Shown: positions 35,756 to 45,731 of the stretch, in pieces
Numbering within the stretch: the first letter of the stretch is position 1
Layout: every line of letters begins with the position of its first letter
Source of the DNA: an uncultured Cellvibrionales bacterium
Lineage (GTDB): Bacteria > Pseudomonadota > Gammaproteobacteria > Pseudomonadales > GM7GCV1
Assembly: GCA_913063225.1 (NCBI GenBank)
Contig: CAJXYP010000014.1
Coordinates: 1 to 64,000, forward strand
Direction: 5' to 3'
DNA: 64,000 bases
Translations under genes and position numbers: made by a program
The notes under the pieces: generated by a model
What the model saw: only the letters and a program-made list of their open reading frames with translations
The model's database searches: none
What the model was told of the DNA's origin: nothing

Positions 35756-36851
35756 ATGGAAACCGGGGCTCTCATAAACAACTTAAAAGATATCCAATCT
35801 CGCACTCAAGTGCTGAGGGGGTATCTTTGACTACGTCAACAAAAAAGACCGATTGGCGGAAGTCGAATTAGAGCTCGCCGAACCCGCGGTTTGGGATGAT
35901 CCCCAACGGGCCCAGGACCTCGGCAAGGACCGATCAGCCCTAGAAACTATTGTAACCACCATAGAAACCCTAGAAGAAGGAGTCTCGGACGCCTTCGAAT
36001 TTCTGGAAATGATTCAGGAGGAAAATGACGAAGACGGTTTCATAGACCTCGTGACTGAAAGCGAAAGAATGACGGCCGAATTGGAGATATTAGAATTTCG
36101 GCGCATGTTTAGCAGCGCAATGGACAGCAACAACGCATTTCTGGATATACAAGCTGGCTCCGGTGGCACAGAGGCTCAGGATTGGGCTGAAATGATGTTA
36201 CGTATGTATTTACGTTGGGCTGATAGCAAGGGCTTTAAAGCCACTCTTACTGAGTGTTCCGCCGGCGATGTAGCCGGTATTAAGAGCGCCACCATTTCTA
36301 TCGAGGGTGAATTTTCCTTTGGCTGGTTCCGCACAGAAACCGGCGTGCACCGTTTAGTACGTAAATCGCCTTTTGATTCAAGTAATCGGCGCCACACATC
36401 TTTTGCATCCGTCTTTGTATCTCCGGAGATTGACGACGATATTGAGATTGAAATCAATCCTTCGGATGTACGTACGGATACCTATCGGGCCAGTGGCGCC
36501 GGTGGGCAGCACGTTAACAAGACCGATTCAGCGGTTCGTCTAACGCATGAACCCACAAATACGGTAGTTCAATGCCAAAATCAGCGGTCACAGCATGCCA
36601 ATAGGGATTCAGCCTGGAAGCAGCTAAAAGCAAAGCTCTATGAATTGGAGATGCAGAAACGGCAGGCTCAGCAGCAGACTCTTGAAGATGGGAAATCCGA
36701 TATTGGCTGGGGTAGTCAAATTCGCTCCTATGTATTGGATGATGCGCGCATTAAAGATTTGAGAACAAACATCGAAACGCGTAATACTCAGGCCGTTCTA
36801 GACGGTGATTTAGACAATTTTATTGAAGCCTCTCTTAAAGCCGGCCTGTAG
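35756..36851 (+). CDS. prfB: Peptide chain release factor 2, with programmed +1 frameshift
   Basis: RF2 of 364 residues, made by a +1 shift. Frame 0 starts at ATG 35756 and reads 24 codons to an in-frame TGA at 35828-35830. The shift site is classic: SD-like AGGGGG (35816-35821), then TAT CTT TGA C. After slippage at CTT, reading resumes at GAC (35829) in the frame ending at 36851. RF2 landmarks are SPF (KSPFDSSN) for stop recognition and [15 protein letters not shown] with the catalytic GGQ. RF2 levels are self-regulated through this TGA. An ORF starting at 35853 would miss the true N-terminus. lysS follows as in E. coli. Confidence 0.97.
35816..35831 (+). promoter_or_regulatory. prfB +1 frameshift signal
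   Basis: AGGGGGTATCTTTGAC: an internal Shine-Dalgarno-like element, slippery CTT and UGA stop followed by C, the near-universal bacterial arrangement that senses low RF2 activity. Confidence 0.97.
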
Positions 36852-36878
36852 TTCGGGCTAATAAACAAAGAAAAAACT

Positions 36879-38408
36879 ATGACAGAGCAAAATTCAAATC
36901 AATCAGCTGACGCCAACCAGGGCGAGAATCGCCTAATTGCAGAGCGCAGAGAGAAACTCGATAGCATCAGAGAGAAAGGCAATGCCTTTCCAAACACTTG
37001 GCGTAGAGAGCATCTAGCTGCAAATCTCGACGAAAAATATAGTGATCAGGACAAACCAACGCTCGAAGCAGCCAATGAGTTAGCCAGTGTTGCCGGACGA
37101 ATTATGGCCAAACGCGGGCCTTTTATCGTGATTCAAGATGTGAGCGGTCGTATTCAGCTATATGCAAATAAGCCTGTACAGCAAGACATAAAGGATCGCT
37201 GGGGCCAGTGGGATATCGGAGATATCGTTGGTTCTAGCGGGGCTATTAGGCGCTCTGGAAAGGGTGACCTGTACGTTGAAATGCAGGAATACGAGCTACT
37301 AACCAAGTCGCTGCGGCCGTTGCCTGAAAAACACGCCGGTTTAACGGATATGGAGCAGAGGTATCGTCAACGATATGTAGACCTTATCGTTAATGAAGAG
37401 TCTCGTGACACTCTAAGGAAAAGATCACAAATTATTGAATTTATTAGGAATTATTTTTCTAATTTGAATTTCCTGGAAGTTGAAACACCAATGCTTCAGG
37501 TTATTCCTGGTGGCGCCACTGCCAGACCCTTTGTGACCCACCACAACGCTCTTGATCAGGAGATGTATTTACGTATCGCACCAGAGCTCTACCTAAAACG
37601 ATTGGTAGTTGGCGGCGTAGAGCGGGTTTTTGAGATTAATCGCAACTTCCGCAACGAAGGACTATCAACCCGTCATAATCCAGAATTCACTATGCTGGAG
37701 TTTTATCAGGCCTATGCTGACTACCAGGACCTGATGAACCTGACAGAAGATCTACTGCGCAAGCTTGTTGACGCTATCTTTGGCGGAAGCACCATTTTGA
37801 ATCATCGCCGGGATGCAGACGGCGAAGTACAGGAAGTTTATGAATACGATTTTTCAAAGGCGTTTGAACGCATCAGCGTATTTGACTCCATTCTTAAATA
37901 TAACCCTGAAATGGACCCGGACAAGCTAGCCACAGAAGAGGGCGCCAGAGCTATAGCAGAAGCCTTACATGTACCTCTTAAAGTAAGCTATGGCCTAGGC
38001 AAAGTGCAAATCGAGATATTTGAAAAAACGGTTGAGCATTTGCTGATTCAGCCGACATTTATTACCGAGTATCCGGCGGAGGTTTCGCCTCTAGCTAGGC
38101 GCAATGATGACAATTCCTTTATTACAGACCGCTTCGAGTTTTTTGTAGGCGGCAGAGAAATTGCCAATGGCTTTTCCGAGTTAAATGACTCAGAAGACCA
38201 GGCCGAGCGTTTTAACGCTCAGGTGGCTGATAAAGATGCTGGAGACAACGAAGCCATGCATTTTGATACGGATTACATTCGTGCACTTGAATACGGCTTG
38301 CCTCCAACAGCGGGTGAGGGCATCGGCATTGATAGATTGGTCATGATGCTTACCGATCAACCTTCCATACGAGACGTTATTCTGTTTCCGGCAATGCGGC
38401 CAGAATAG
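36879..38408 (+). CDS. lysS: Lysine-tRNA ligase, class II
   Basis: A 509-residue enzyme charging tRNA-Lys. It has an N-terminal OB-fold anticodon domain (about 70-160, [17 protein letters not shown]) and a class II core with motif 1 ([15 protein letters not shown]), motif 2 ([20 protein letters not shown]) and motif 3 ([13 protein letters not shown]). The length agrees with E. coli LysS (505). It follows prfB by 27 bases, a conserved pairing. Confidence 0.97.
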   Translation: MTEQNSNQSADANQGENRLIAERREKLDSIREKGNAFPNTWRREHLAANLDEKYSDQDKPTLEAANELASVAGRIMAKRGPFIVIQDVSGRIQLYANKPVQQDIKDRWGQWDIGDIVGSSGAIRRSGKGDLYVEMQEYELLTKSLRPLPEKHAGLTDMEQRYRQRYVDLIVNEESRDTLRKRSQIIEFIRNYFSNLNFLEVETPMLQVIPGGATARPFVTHHNALDQEMYLRIAPELYLKRLVVGGVERVFEINRNFRNEGLSTRHNPEFTMLEFYQAYADYQDLMNLTEDLLRKLVDAIFGGSTILNHRRDADGEVQEVYEYDFSKAFERISVFDSILKYNPEMDPDKLATEEGARAIAEALHVPLKVSYGLGKVQIEIFEKTVEHLLIQPTFITEYPAEVSPLARRNDDNSFITDRFEFFVGGREIANGFSELNDSEDQAERFNAQVADKDAGDNEAMHFDTDYIRALEYGLPPTAGEGIGIDRLVMMLTDQPSIRDVILFPAMRPE

Positions 38409-38455
38409 AGGTCAGAGTAAAAACTAAAGTAGAACCTTTCGGTTAAACGGAGAAG

Positions 38456-39136
38456 ATGACGGACATTCAACTAGAACCCTCTTGGTTAGCGCAGTTGGAA
38501 GACCAGTTTGAACTGCTGTATATGCAAGATTTGAAGGCATTTCTAGCTTCGGAAAAATCCCAGGGGAAAGTTCTGTACCCTCCGGCAAACCTTTGGTTTA
38601 ACGCCCTTAACTCAACTCCCTTCGCGCAGGTCAGGGTAGTAATGCTTGGACAGGACCCATACCACGGGCCTGATCAAGCTCATGGTCTCTGTTTCTCTGT
38701 GCCTTCGGGCGTGGATATACCTCCATCCCTGCGCAATATCTATAAAGAACTCAAGTCTGATTTAGCAATTGCTCCGGCGAGCCAAGGCTGTCTGGAAAAA
38801 TGGGCGCATCAAGGGGTACTGTTACTCAACGCCACGCTGACAGTCGAAGCGCGGCAAGCAGGATCTCACCAGAATCAAGGTTGGGAAGAATTTACAGATC
38901 GTATTGTCGAGCGTCTTAATGCGGAGCGAGAGAACCTAGTATTTGTATTGTGGGGAACCTATGCGCAGAAGAAGGGAGCCAATATCGATCGGGACAAACA
39001 CTTAGTATTAGCTGCGCCTCATCCTTCGCCGCTATCTTCCTACCGAGGCTTCTTCGGCAGCAAACCCTTTTCGCAAATCAATAACTACTTATCCGCGGCC
39101 GGCATTGACCCGATCGACTGGCAACTTGAAGATTAG
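38456..39136 (+). CDS. ung: Uracil-DNA glycosylase
   Basis: A 226-residue family 1 enzyme removing uracil from DNA. The water-activating loop GQDPYHGP is near 64, the uracil-binding LLLNATLTVE near 123, and the minor-groove loop HPSPLSSYRGFFG near 188. The length matches E. coli Ung (229). It starts 47 bases after lysS and is convergent with the PGPGW gene. Confidence 0.97.
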   Translation: MTDIQLEPSWLAQLEDQFELLYMQDLKAFLASEKSQGKVLYPPANLWFNALNSTPFAQVRVVMLGQDPYHGPDQAHGLCFSVPSGVDIPPSLRNIYKELKSDLAIAPASQGCLEKWAHQGVLLLNATLTVEARQAGSHQNQGWEEFTDRIVERLNAERENLVFVLWGTYAQKKGANIDRDKHLVLAAPHPSPLSSYRGFFGSKPFSQINNYLSAAGIDPIDWQLED

Positions 39137-39157
39137 GATCTAATACTGCGACAAAGG

Positions 39158-39583
39158 TTAGTGGACTTCTAGGGGCTCGGCACCGCCTATTTTTCGTAGC
39201 CAATTAAGCCCATCCAAAACAGGTTTCTTATTTATCAACCAGCGTTGAAACCGATATTTTCCGGGGTATTCAAGCAGTAAAGATCCGATAAGAATTCCCA
39301 AGATACCCTGTCCCGGGGTTAGCAGTAGCAGCAATCCACCGAGAACAAACAATAGACCAATAAGGTTTTTTAATACCTTATAAATAATGTAGAGGCCTAG
39401 GTTTTTTGGCGCATAGGGTTTCTTCTGTTCAGCGCCAAAATAATCTATCGGAATCTTTGAGGCGATAAAGGGCATCAGCAATAGAAAGGCTAGTAGATAG
39501 ACAAATGAGCCGAATACTATCCACCCGAGAATAGCTGGATTATTTGTTATGTAGTCGATCAGCTCAAAAACTGAATCAATCAT
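39158..39583 (-). CDS. PGPGW-family membrane protein
   Basis: A 141-residue protein with hydrophobic segments at about 18-40 and 70-105. The second includes LLTPGQGILGILIG, corresponding to the PGPGW motif of this uncharacterised family, followed by EYPGKYRFQRWLI. The start overlaps the end of ygfZ by 8 bases, so it is translated from the same transcript. Function unknown. Confidence 0.8.
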   Translation of the reverse strand: MIDSVFELIDYITNNPAILGWIVFGSFVYLLAFLLLMPFIASKIPIDYFGAEQKKPYAPKNLGLYIIYKVLKNLIGLLFVLGGLLLLLTPGQGILGILIGSLLLEYPGKYRFQRWLINKKPVLDGLNWLRKIGGAEPLEVH

Positions 39584-40508
39584 CCAGAGACCAGGGAAGC
39601 GGTAACCGGCTATATGCCACTATGTTGTCCTCCAGCATCAGCTGCCCGACATCCTCAATATCAATACTGGCCGTAGCAAGTATTTCCGAACCACCCTTAT
39701 CTGAATCGCTAGCTGCCGAGACAACCACGGTGCCGATACTCTTTCCTTCCACGCTCTTTAAATCGCTGCCGGGCAATACCGGTTCAATATCGACCTGTAG
39801 CAGCGTCAAACGTTTTTTTGATTTCCCTCTATAGTGGGTTCTGGCAACAATTTCCTGGCCGGTGTAACAGCCCTTGATGAAGCTGATCCCTTCAGATAGG
39901 TCCAAACTAAGTGCGTGGGGTAAAAAGGCTTCAGCAGTCTCCGGAAATATCTCTGGCCATCCCAATCGCAGTTTGGCTAGTTTCCACCCATGCTCGGAAC
40001 TTTGAACGCCAGATTGCGCCAGCAAAGACCAACAATCTTGCCACTGATTTTGTTCAATCCAATATTCCTGAATTTCAGGACCATGCTTAAGTAGCAGAGC
40101 TTTATCAGATAAGCCTTTTGGCAGTGTGTCCTGCAAGCCCTTTGATAACAGGACAGCAATCCCCATATCTTCACGCAGCGTCACTTCGACCTTATAAAAG
40201 ACTCCATACTTCTTGAGCGTCGCTATTAACGGTTCGGCATTGTCTGCAGGTAACCGGCAATAGAAACTCTGGCCTGCACGCAGAATATGAAAGGTAGATA
40301 CAACTCTACCTTTATTGGTACAGAGCGCCGCTTGGCAAAATTCTCCATCAGCTAACTGATTCACATCAGCGGTTATCTGCCCCTGTAATAACTTAGCGGC
40401 ATCTGCACCAGCTACCTCCACGATCACGTCTTCAGCAACCGGCACAAATCCAGTATCACTGGAAACCCCTTCGCTGTGTTCCTGAATAAAATTAGTCCAA
40501 TTTGACAT
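39576..40508 (-). CDS. ygfZ: Folate-binding Fe-S maturation protein YgfZ
   Basis: A 310-residue GcvT-like protein that assists repair or assembly of certain iron-sulfur enzymes using tetrahydrofolate. The diagnostic motif KGCYTGQEIVARTHYRGK is near residue 220, including the reactive Cys. The length is close to E. coli YgfZ (326). It is divergent from sdhE, the same arrangement as in E. coli. Confidence 0.94.
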   Translation of the reverse strand: MSNWTNFIQEHSEGVSSDTGFVPVAEDVIVEVAGADAAKLLQGQITADVNQLADGEFCQAALCTNKGRVVSTFHILRAGQSFYCRLPADNAEPLIATLKKYGVFYKVEVTLREDMGIAVLLSKGLQDTLPKGLSDKALLLKHGPEIQEYWIEQNQWQDCWSLLAQSGVQSSEHGWKLAKLRLGWPEIFPETAEAFLPHALSLDLSEGISFIKGCYTGQEIVARTHYRGKSKKRLTLLQVDIEPVLPGSDLKSVEGKSIGTVVVSAASDSDKGGSEILATASIDIEDVGQLMLEDNIVAYSRLPLPWSLDD

Positions 40509-40606
40509 AAATTCCTTTACCTGTGAGTTGGGCTATCAGAGTGCGATTCAGTTTATGATTAAGGGTACAATTGCGCATCAATAGACCATAACAATGCAAC
40601 ATTCTA

Positions 40607-40852
40607 ATGGATATCAATCGACTTAAGTGGGCAACTCGACGCGGAATGCTCGAATTAGATTTAGTTCTGCTGCCTTTTCTTGAAAACTGCTTCGAATCTC
40701 TTTCTGATGACGACCAAATCAGGTTCGAAAAACTACTGACATGCCAAGACCCGGATATATTTGATTGGTTTATGGGCAAAGCCGTGCCTTCTGATCCAGA
40801 AGTGAAAATCATTGTAGATAAAATCAATCAATACAGCCGACCTGAAGGTTAG
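40607..40852 (+). CDS. sdhE: FAD assembly factor SdhE
   Basis: An 81-residue protein that promotes covalent flavin attachment to succinate dehydrogenase and fumarate reductase. The conserved RGMLELD, which includes the RGxxE flavinylation motif, is at residues 12-18, and TCQDPDIFDWFMG follows near 52. The ATG is at 40607, divergent from ygfZ with a 98-base promoter region. Confidence 0.95.
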   Translation: MDINRLKWATRRGMLELDLVLLPFLENCFESLSDDDQIRFEKLLTCQDPDIFDWFMGKAVPSDPEVKIIVDKINQYSRPEG

Positions 40853-41172
40853 AACTAACAAGTGATTGCACTTTCGACACAAGGTTTTTCAATTTAGACT
40901 TTAACGATGAATTCTGCCTCATACGTGACCGTCACTTTCTTGGTATAGCTTCTCATGTATTCTGACGAGTGGACAGATTAGAAAGTCTGGAATTCAAGGA
41001 ATGAAGCATAGAGCGGCATATACAGACAGCTATATGCACAAGAGTAGAGAATTGTGAAAATCAAATTAACTCGCTATTTAGCTCTTCACGTAGCATGAAC
41101 CACCTGCCACGAGGACATTCATCCTCGTGGCGAGCCCTAACATGAGCAAACTTAGGAAGAAAATAGAGCATT
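40853..41172 (+). other. 320-base spacer between sdhE and ygfX
   Basis: No gene of credible length was seen. The longest plus-strand readings are 13 and 18 codons. It contains a strong hairpin, GCCACGAGGA (41106-41115) with TCCTCGTGGC (41122-41131), not followed by a T run, 42 bases before ygfX. This could be a ygfX leader structure or the remains of an insertion, since these two genes are usually adjacent. Confidence 0.6.
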
Positions 41173-41619
41173 ATGGACGATGCTATCTACATCAAAAAAT
41201 CTGTACTGGGATTTAGCCTGAACCTTTTTGGTATTTGCTTGGCGACCTATTGGATCGCGATTGCAGATGCTTCTTTGTTCGCAAAGATCAGTGCTTGTTT
41301 TTGTATTTTTTCTTGCCTGATTTATATTTGGTATAGAAACCGGGCTGCCGGAAACCTTGTGGGGAAAGTCTCTCTGACGTCAGTAGGGTTTTTGCCTTTG
41401 AAAAAGGGTACCAATACTCCTTACCAAGCATCACTCCATCAAATGCTTCCTTGGTGCCTTCATATTAAACTTGTCAGCCAAGAAACCAGGTTTGAGAAAC
41501 TAATCTGGAGAGACGCGTTGTGCCGGGATGATTGGCGAAAACTGCGCGTCTACTTGCTCGAGGGCGACAACAAAAACAAAAGTACAGCCGCAAATAAACC
41601 TAAGCTTGATCGCGGCTGA
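41173..41619 (+). CDS. ygfX: YgfX-like membrane protein
   Basis: A 148-residue protein with two N-terminal membrane segments (about 12-30 and 37-52) and a small cytosolic C-terminal domain ending in [12 protein letters not shown], the usual end of YgfX/CptA-like proteins. In enterobacteria ygfX follows sdhE directly and the product has been linked to cell-division and cytoskeletal effects. Here it is 320 bases away. The sequence is divergent, so the assignment leans on size, topology and position. It overlaps the end of convergent nadB by 20 bases. Confidence 0.75.
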   Translation: MDDAIYIKKSVLGFSLNLFGICLATYWIAIADASLFAKISACFCIFSCLIYIWYRNRAAGNLVGKVSLTSVGFLPLKKGTNTPYQASLHQMLPWCLHIKLVSQETRFEKLIWRDALCRDDWRKLRVYLLEGDNKNKSTAANKPKLDRG

Positions 41620-43237
41620 CTATCATGTCCTGCCCGGCAAAATTGATTGGTACCATGATGGTATCTTGAGCAATGGGTAACAGGTCAGGGTAGTCCAAAG
41701 AATAATGCAGGCCACGACTCTCCCGTCTTTGCAGCGCAGACAAAATAATACGCTCCGCAACCACTACCAGATTACGCAGCTCAATAAGATCATTGCTAAT
41801 ACGGTAATTTGAGTAGTAATCTTGAATTTCTTTTTGCAGAAGCTGAACACGGTGGAGGGCTCGCTGCAAACGCTTATCCGTTCGTACAATTCCGACGTAA
41901 TCCCACATAAAGCGACGTAACTCATCCCAGTTATGAGAAATAACCACGTCTTCATCAGAATGCGTTACCTGGCTCGCATCCCAAGGTTTAGCGTAATCCG
42001 GGGCAGGGATGTCCCGTACGCGCTTAGATATATGGTTAGCAGCGAGCCGGGCGTAAACAATGCATTCCAAAAGTGAATTACTCGCTAATCTATTTGCTCC
42101 ATGCATACCGGTAAAGGAGACCTCACCGATTGCGTACAGGTTATTCAAATCCGTTTGGCCATTCTCGTCCACCAAAACACCTCCGCAGGTGTAATGCGCC
42201 GCTGGCACAACGGGGATAGCTTCCTTGGTTATATCTATGCCCAGTTCCATGCAAGATTCATAGATAGTAGGAAAATGCTCCTTAACGAAATCCGCAGGGC
42301 GATGGCTAATATCCAGATAGACGTTGTCACAACCAAGACGCTTCATCTCGTGATCAATGGCGCGCGCAACCACATCTCTCGGAGCCAACTCAGCACGCTC
42401 GTCAAACTTTTCCATAAAGGTATCGCCATTTGGCAATTTCAATATAGCTCCTTCGCCTCTCAAAGCTTCTGAAAGCAGAAAGGACCGCGCTTTAGGATGA
42501 TGCAAACAAGTAGGGTGGAACTGATTGAACTCCATATTGGCCACTCGACAGCCTGCCCTCCAGGCCATTGCGATACCATCGCCTGATGCGCCATCTGGTG
42601 ACGTTGAATAGAGGTAAACCTTGGATGCTCCACCTGTGGCTAGAATAACTACTCGCGCTTGATGCAGTTCCACTTCGGTATTATTCAAATCCAACGCGTA
42701 CGCGCCGTTGCATCGTATTTTGCTAGAATTTGAGTCCGCCTGTTTTAGTAGATCAATAGCAATACGGTTTTCGTAGACCTCTATGCCTTTGTGCTCAAGA
42801 ACTCTGTCTGAGAGTGAGCTACTCACTGCTCTGCCAGTGCGATCCTTATGATGGATAACGCGCCTATGGCTATGTCCGCCTTCACGCGTGAGGTGTAGAT
42901 CATTTTCTCCCTTTTTTCCGGCTGCTGGAGTGAACTCAACACCCATGTCTTGCAGCCACTGAATCGAATCTTTGCCATTTTCCGCTATGCGCTGCACGAT
43001 ATCTGCATGACATAGCCCCGCACCTGCAATCAAAGTATCTTGCAGATGCGACTCCACAGAATCTTCATTATCCAAGACAGCAGCTATTCCTCCCTGAGCC
43101 AACCAGGTGGAGCCGGACTTTATTGCCGTCTTACTTAAGATGGCGACGCTCATATGCTCCGCTAAAGTGAGAGCTGCAGCCAATCCGGCGGCTCCGCTGC
43201 CGATAATCAGTGCGTCGTGATAATGGTTTTGCGTCAT
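41600..43237 (-). CDS. nadB: L-aspartate oxidase
   Basis: A 545-residue FAD enzyme making iminoaspartate from aspartate, the first step of NAD synthesis. The FAD Rossmann motif [17 protein letters not shown] is at about 11-27. [25 protein letters not shown]-like flavin contacts, and the substrate-site [13 protein letters not shown] and [17 protein letters not shown] support NadB over SdhA. The length fits E. coli NadB (540). It is divergent from rpoE, as in E. coli and pseudomonads. Confidence 0.96.
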   Translation of the reverse strand: MTQNHYHDALIIGSGAAGLAAALTLAEHMSVAILSKTAIKSGSTWLAQGGIAAVLDNEDSVESHLQDTLIAGAGLCHADIVQRIAENGKDSIQWLQDMGVEFTPAAGKKGENDLHLTREGGHSHRRVIHHKDRTGRAVSSSLSDRVLEHKGIEVYENRIAIDLLKQADSNSSKIRCNGAYALDLNNTEVELHQARVVILATGGASKVYLYSTSPDGASGDGIAMAWRAGCRVANMEFNQFHPTCLHHPKARSFLLSEALRGEGAILKLPNGDTFMEKFDERAELAPRDVVARAIDHEMKRLGCDNVYLDISHRPADFVKEHFPTIYESCMELGIDITKEAIPVVPAAHYTCGGVLVDENGQTDLNNLYAIGEVSFTGMHGANRLASNSLLECIVYARLAANHISKRVRDIPAPDYAKPWDASQVTHSDEDVVISHNWDELRRFMWDYVGIVRTDKRLQRALHRVQLLQKEIQDYYSNYRISNDLIELRNLVVVAERIILSALQRRESRGLHYSLDYPDLLPIAQDTIMVPINFAGQDMIVSRDQA

Positions 43238-43379
43238 TCAATCGTCTCAGTAGGAGGGCTTGACCAAAAGCCCTCAGGTTAAATAATCTTCAGTAATGCC
43301 ACTGCGGTTGTGTGTGAGCGGGCAGTAAAGCCTGTAGTATAAAGCGCAATTAGCTTGGGTCACTTATTAATCAGAAATA

Positions 43380-43405
43380 GAACTTCTGAGTTTTACAGCG
43401 GTCTC
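43380..43405 (+). promoter_or_regulatory. Sigma-E (AlgU-type) autoregulatory promoter of rpoE
   Basis: GAACTT (43380-43385), 15 bases, then GTCTC (43401-43405) closely fit the sigma-E consensus GGAACTT-N15/16-GTCTAA. The predicted RNA start lies about 22-25 bases before the rpoE ATG. Sigma-E genes in gammaproteobacteria are normally self-activated this way. Confidence 0.75.
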
Positions 43406-43434
43406 TTATCAAGAATTTTGACGGATAGTTATAG

Positions 43435-44025
43435 ATGAGTACAAACGGATCCGAAGAATCCGACAACCAATTAGTGCTGCGAGTACAAAAGGGCGACAAA
43501 AAGGCGTTTGATTTACTTGTTCTTAAATACCAGTACAAAGTGCAGGCGCTGGTAGGACGATTCGTGCGCGACCCTCATGAATCTCAGGACGTTTCGCAAG
43601 AAGCGTTTATAAAAGCGTACCGCGCATTAGGTAATTTCCGCGGAGACAGCCAGTTTTATACCTGGTTATATCGTATTGCAGTGAATACCGCCAAAAACCA
43701 TTTAGTTTCGCGCAGCCGTCGACCACCAGCAAACGATGTAGATATTAACGATGCAGAGTTTCATTCCGGAAGTGAGGCCTTAAGAGAAAACGATACTCCT
43801 GATGGCGAATTCTTTCGAAACGAGCTTGAACAAGTTGTTTTCGCAACGATGGAAGCCCTTCCGGAAGACCTTAAATCCGCTATTTCATTGCGAGAGCTAG
43901 AGGGGTTGAGTTACGAGGAAATTGCGGAAGTTATGAACTGCCCGGTTGGAACCGTAAGATCACGAATATTCCGGGCTAGAGAGGCGATTAACGAAAAAAT
44001 TCGCCCTTTGATGGCTCCAGATTAA
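43435..44025 (+). CDS. rpoE: RNA polymerase sigma-E factor (AlgU/RpoE)
   Basis: A 196-residue ECF sigma factor for envelope stress. Region 2 spans about 25-95 (VGRFVRDPHESQDVSQEAFIKAYRAL, FYTWLYRIAVNTAKNHL) and region 4 about 135-185 (LPEDLKSAISLRELEGLSYEEIA then VGTVRSRIFRAREAI). The length is close to E. coli RpoE (191). It is followed by its anti-sigma factor, RseB, RseC and a DegP protease, the full algU-mucABCD order of pseudomonads. Confidence 0.97.
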   Translation: MSTNGSEESDNQLVLRVQKGDKKAFDLLVLKYQYKVQALVGRFVRDPHESQDVSQEAFIKAYRALGNFRGDSQFYTWLYRIAVNTAKNHLVSRSRRPPANDVDINDAEFHSGSEALRENDTPDGEFFRNELEQVVFATMEALPEDLKSAISLRELEGLSYEEIAEVMNCPVGTVRSRIFRAREAINEKIRPLMAPD

Positions 44026-44156
44026 GCAGATGATAATTCTTTGCAGAAATGGGGTAAAATACCTCAACAAAAAAATACGATTGTTTCTGTGAACCTTTTA
44101 AAAAACAGGCTGTCACAGGATCAAGCAATTTTTTTAACTAATATGAACGGTACTCT

Positions 44157-44786
44157 ATGAACCAATCAGAGCAGCCCAATTTAAGCGAAAGCCTATCCGC
44201 GTTAGTTGACGGAGAAGCCAGCGAATGGGAGTTTAAGCGTGTTCTTGCTGAGTTAGAAAAAGACGATAGCCTGAGAACAGATTGGCACTTGCATCAACTA
44301 AGCAGTGCCTCTCTTAATAAATCTGCTCTTGGTGGCATCGATCTGTCTTCGCGCATTAGCGCCGCTCTTGAGTCCGAGTCTAAACCCGATCAAAAATACT
44401 TTTTCTTCAAGCCTATATCTCAGTTTGCCGTTGCAGCTTCAGTAGCCGTTCTTGCTCTTGTTGGCATACAGCAACTGCCGCTCAATACAGATGCAGAGAG
44501 CACTCTATCAAACACGCAAGCAGCTGCAGAGCAGTCCACAAATTATCAGCCGGTGGTTATTATCCCTGATGGGTTTGAATTACCTCCACTGCAAGCACAA
44601 ACGGTTAGCTCAACCATTCCTGTACAAGTTAACCATGTATCTGAAAGCGTTGATGTGCCAAGCTTTGACAAAGCTGAGCTCGATAAACATATTCAGGATG
44701 CCATCTCTACTCATGTCGAAAACACTTCCGACAGCCTCAATTCAGTACTTCCTCTTGCGCGACAGATCAGCGCGGAGCAGCAGTAA
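44157..44786 (+). CDS. rseA: Anti-sigma-E factor (RseA/MucA)
   Basis: A 209-residue single-pass membrane protein. The N-terminal cytosolic domain binds sigma-E (LSALVDGEASEWEFKRVL near 10, WHLHQLSSA near 42). A membrane segment lies at about 88-104 and the periplasmic tail at 105-209 is the site for RseB binding and DegS-type cleavage. It begins 131 bases after rpoE. Its end lies 22 bases before the proposed RseB start. Confidence 0.93.
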   Translation: MNQSEQPNLSESLSALVDGEASEWEFKRVLAELEKDDSLRTDWHLHQLSSASLNKSALGGIDLSSRISAALESESKPDQKYFFFKPISQFAVAASVAVLALVGIQQLPLNTDAESTLSNTQAAAEQSTNYQPVVIIPDGFELPPLQAQTVSSTIPVQVNHVSESVDVPSFDKAELDKHIQDAISTHVENTSDSLNSVLPLARQISAEQQ

Positions 44787-44808
44787 GCCAAATCCACTCA
44801 GAAAGCCC

Positions 44809-45726
44809 GTGCTGAAAACAACAGCAGCCAGAATTGGGCTATTCGCAATAGTGTCTTCTAACTTTGCCTTTGCGCAAGACCCTATGGATTCACCTCTGGA
44901 TCCGAAACAACTCTTTATGAAAATGGTACAAGCAACTACCACTGAAGCCTATCAAGGCTCCATGGCATTCGAACGCGCGGGGCAATTGACTACATATTGG
45001 GTGGATAACCTTTCCGCAACGAGCGGGCAACAGAGCTTACTAGCACTGAATAGCAGAATGCCTTTGCGGACCCATCAGATTAATTGCGTTGCGCCAGATG
45101 CGGGACCGATGATTGATATTGATAATCTTTCGGGTCTCTACAATTTTTACCGTCCCGAAGACAGCATCGTGGCGGGCAGAGCAGCAAGCGAACTACTTTT
45201 ATTGCCCGTAGATAGCTTTAGATACGGGTACGGCTTTTCTTTGGATGCAGAGAACTACCTGACGCTTCGCACCGTAGTCCTGACACCGCAACGAACGCCT
45301 ATTGAACGGTACGAGTTCGTTAGCATCGAGTTTCCAGACGCGCCTGCAGAAGCACCTGATGCCGACGCGGCAGTAGATTGCACGCAACCCGAAGGATTAG
45401 GCTCGATCGACTCAGAGGTTACATGGGCTGCCGCTCGCTTGCCTGACGGCTTTAAGACTATCCACTCAACTTACCTGTCAGAACTGGATCAAAGCGAACT
45501 GGTGCTAACCGATGGCCTTGCAACCATAAGCGTGACACTTGTACCAGTAGACGCGCCGAGATTTCCACCGGTAAATACCAATCTGGGAGCAACCAATATC
45601 TTGCTTAGCTACCTATCTGTGGAGCAAGATGTATATCTAGCCACTCTCGTTGGCGAGGTGCCCTTACTAAGCTTAGAGTTAATTGCTTCTGGCTTAATTC
45701 CTATCGCAGATATTGCTATCCAATAA
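44809..45726 (+). CDS. rseB: Sigma-E regulator RseB/MucB
   Basis: A 305-residue periplasmic protein from GTG 44809, chosen because it gives a clean signal peptide (MLKTTAARIGLFAIVSSNFA, cleavage before QDP) and a length near E. coli RseB (318). A longer in-frame ORF to 44452 overlaps rseA and is not credible. The N-terminal LolA-like domain (about 30-200) and C-terminal domain (LSYLSVEQDVYLATLVGEVP) fit MucB, which shields RseA from proteolysis until envelope lipids or lipopolysaccharide signal stress. Confidence 0.88.
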   Translation: MLKTTAARIGLFAIVSSNFAFAQDPMDSPLDPKQLFMKMVQATTTEAYQGSMAFERAGQLTTYWVDNLSATSGQQSLLALNSRMPLRTHQINCVAPDAGPMIDIDNLSGLYNFYRPEDSIVAGRAASELLLLPVDSFRYGYGFSLDAENYLTLRTVVLTPQRTPIERYEFVSIEFPDAPAEAPDADAAVDCTQPEGLGSIDSEVTWAAARLPDGFKTIHSTYLSELDQSELVLTDGLATISVTLVPVDAPRFPPVNTNLGATNILLSYLSVEQDVYLATLVGEVPLLSLELIASGLIPIADIAIQ

Positions 45727-45731
45727 AGCCC

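Noticed and set aside
35853-36851. prfB starting at 35853
   Set aside because: The frame 0 start at 35756 with the programmed frameshift explains the N-terminus; this ORF begins past it.
41106-41131. Hairpin before ygfX as a terminator
   Set aside because: The 10-base-pair stem is not followed by a T run, so intrinsic termination is unlikely. I keep it only as a leader structure.
44452-44808. Extended N-terminus of rseB
   Set aside because: It overlaps rseA in another frame, codes for low-complexity residues and precedes a proper signal peptide.
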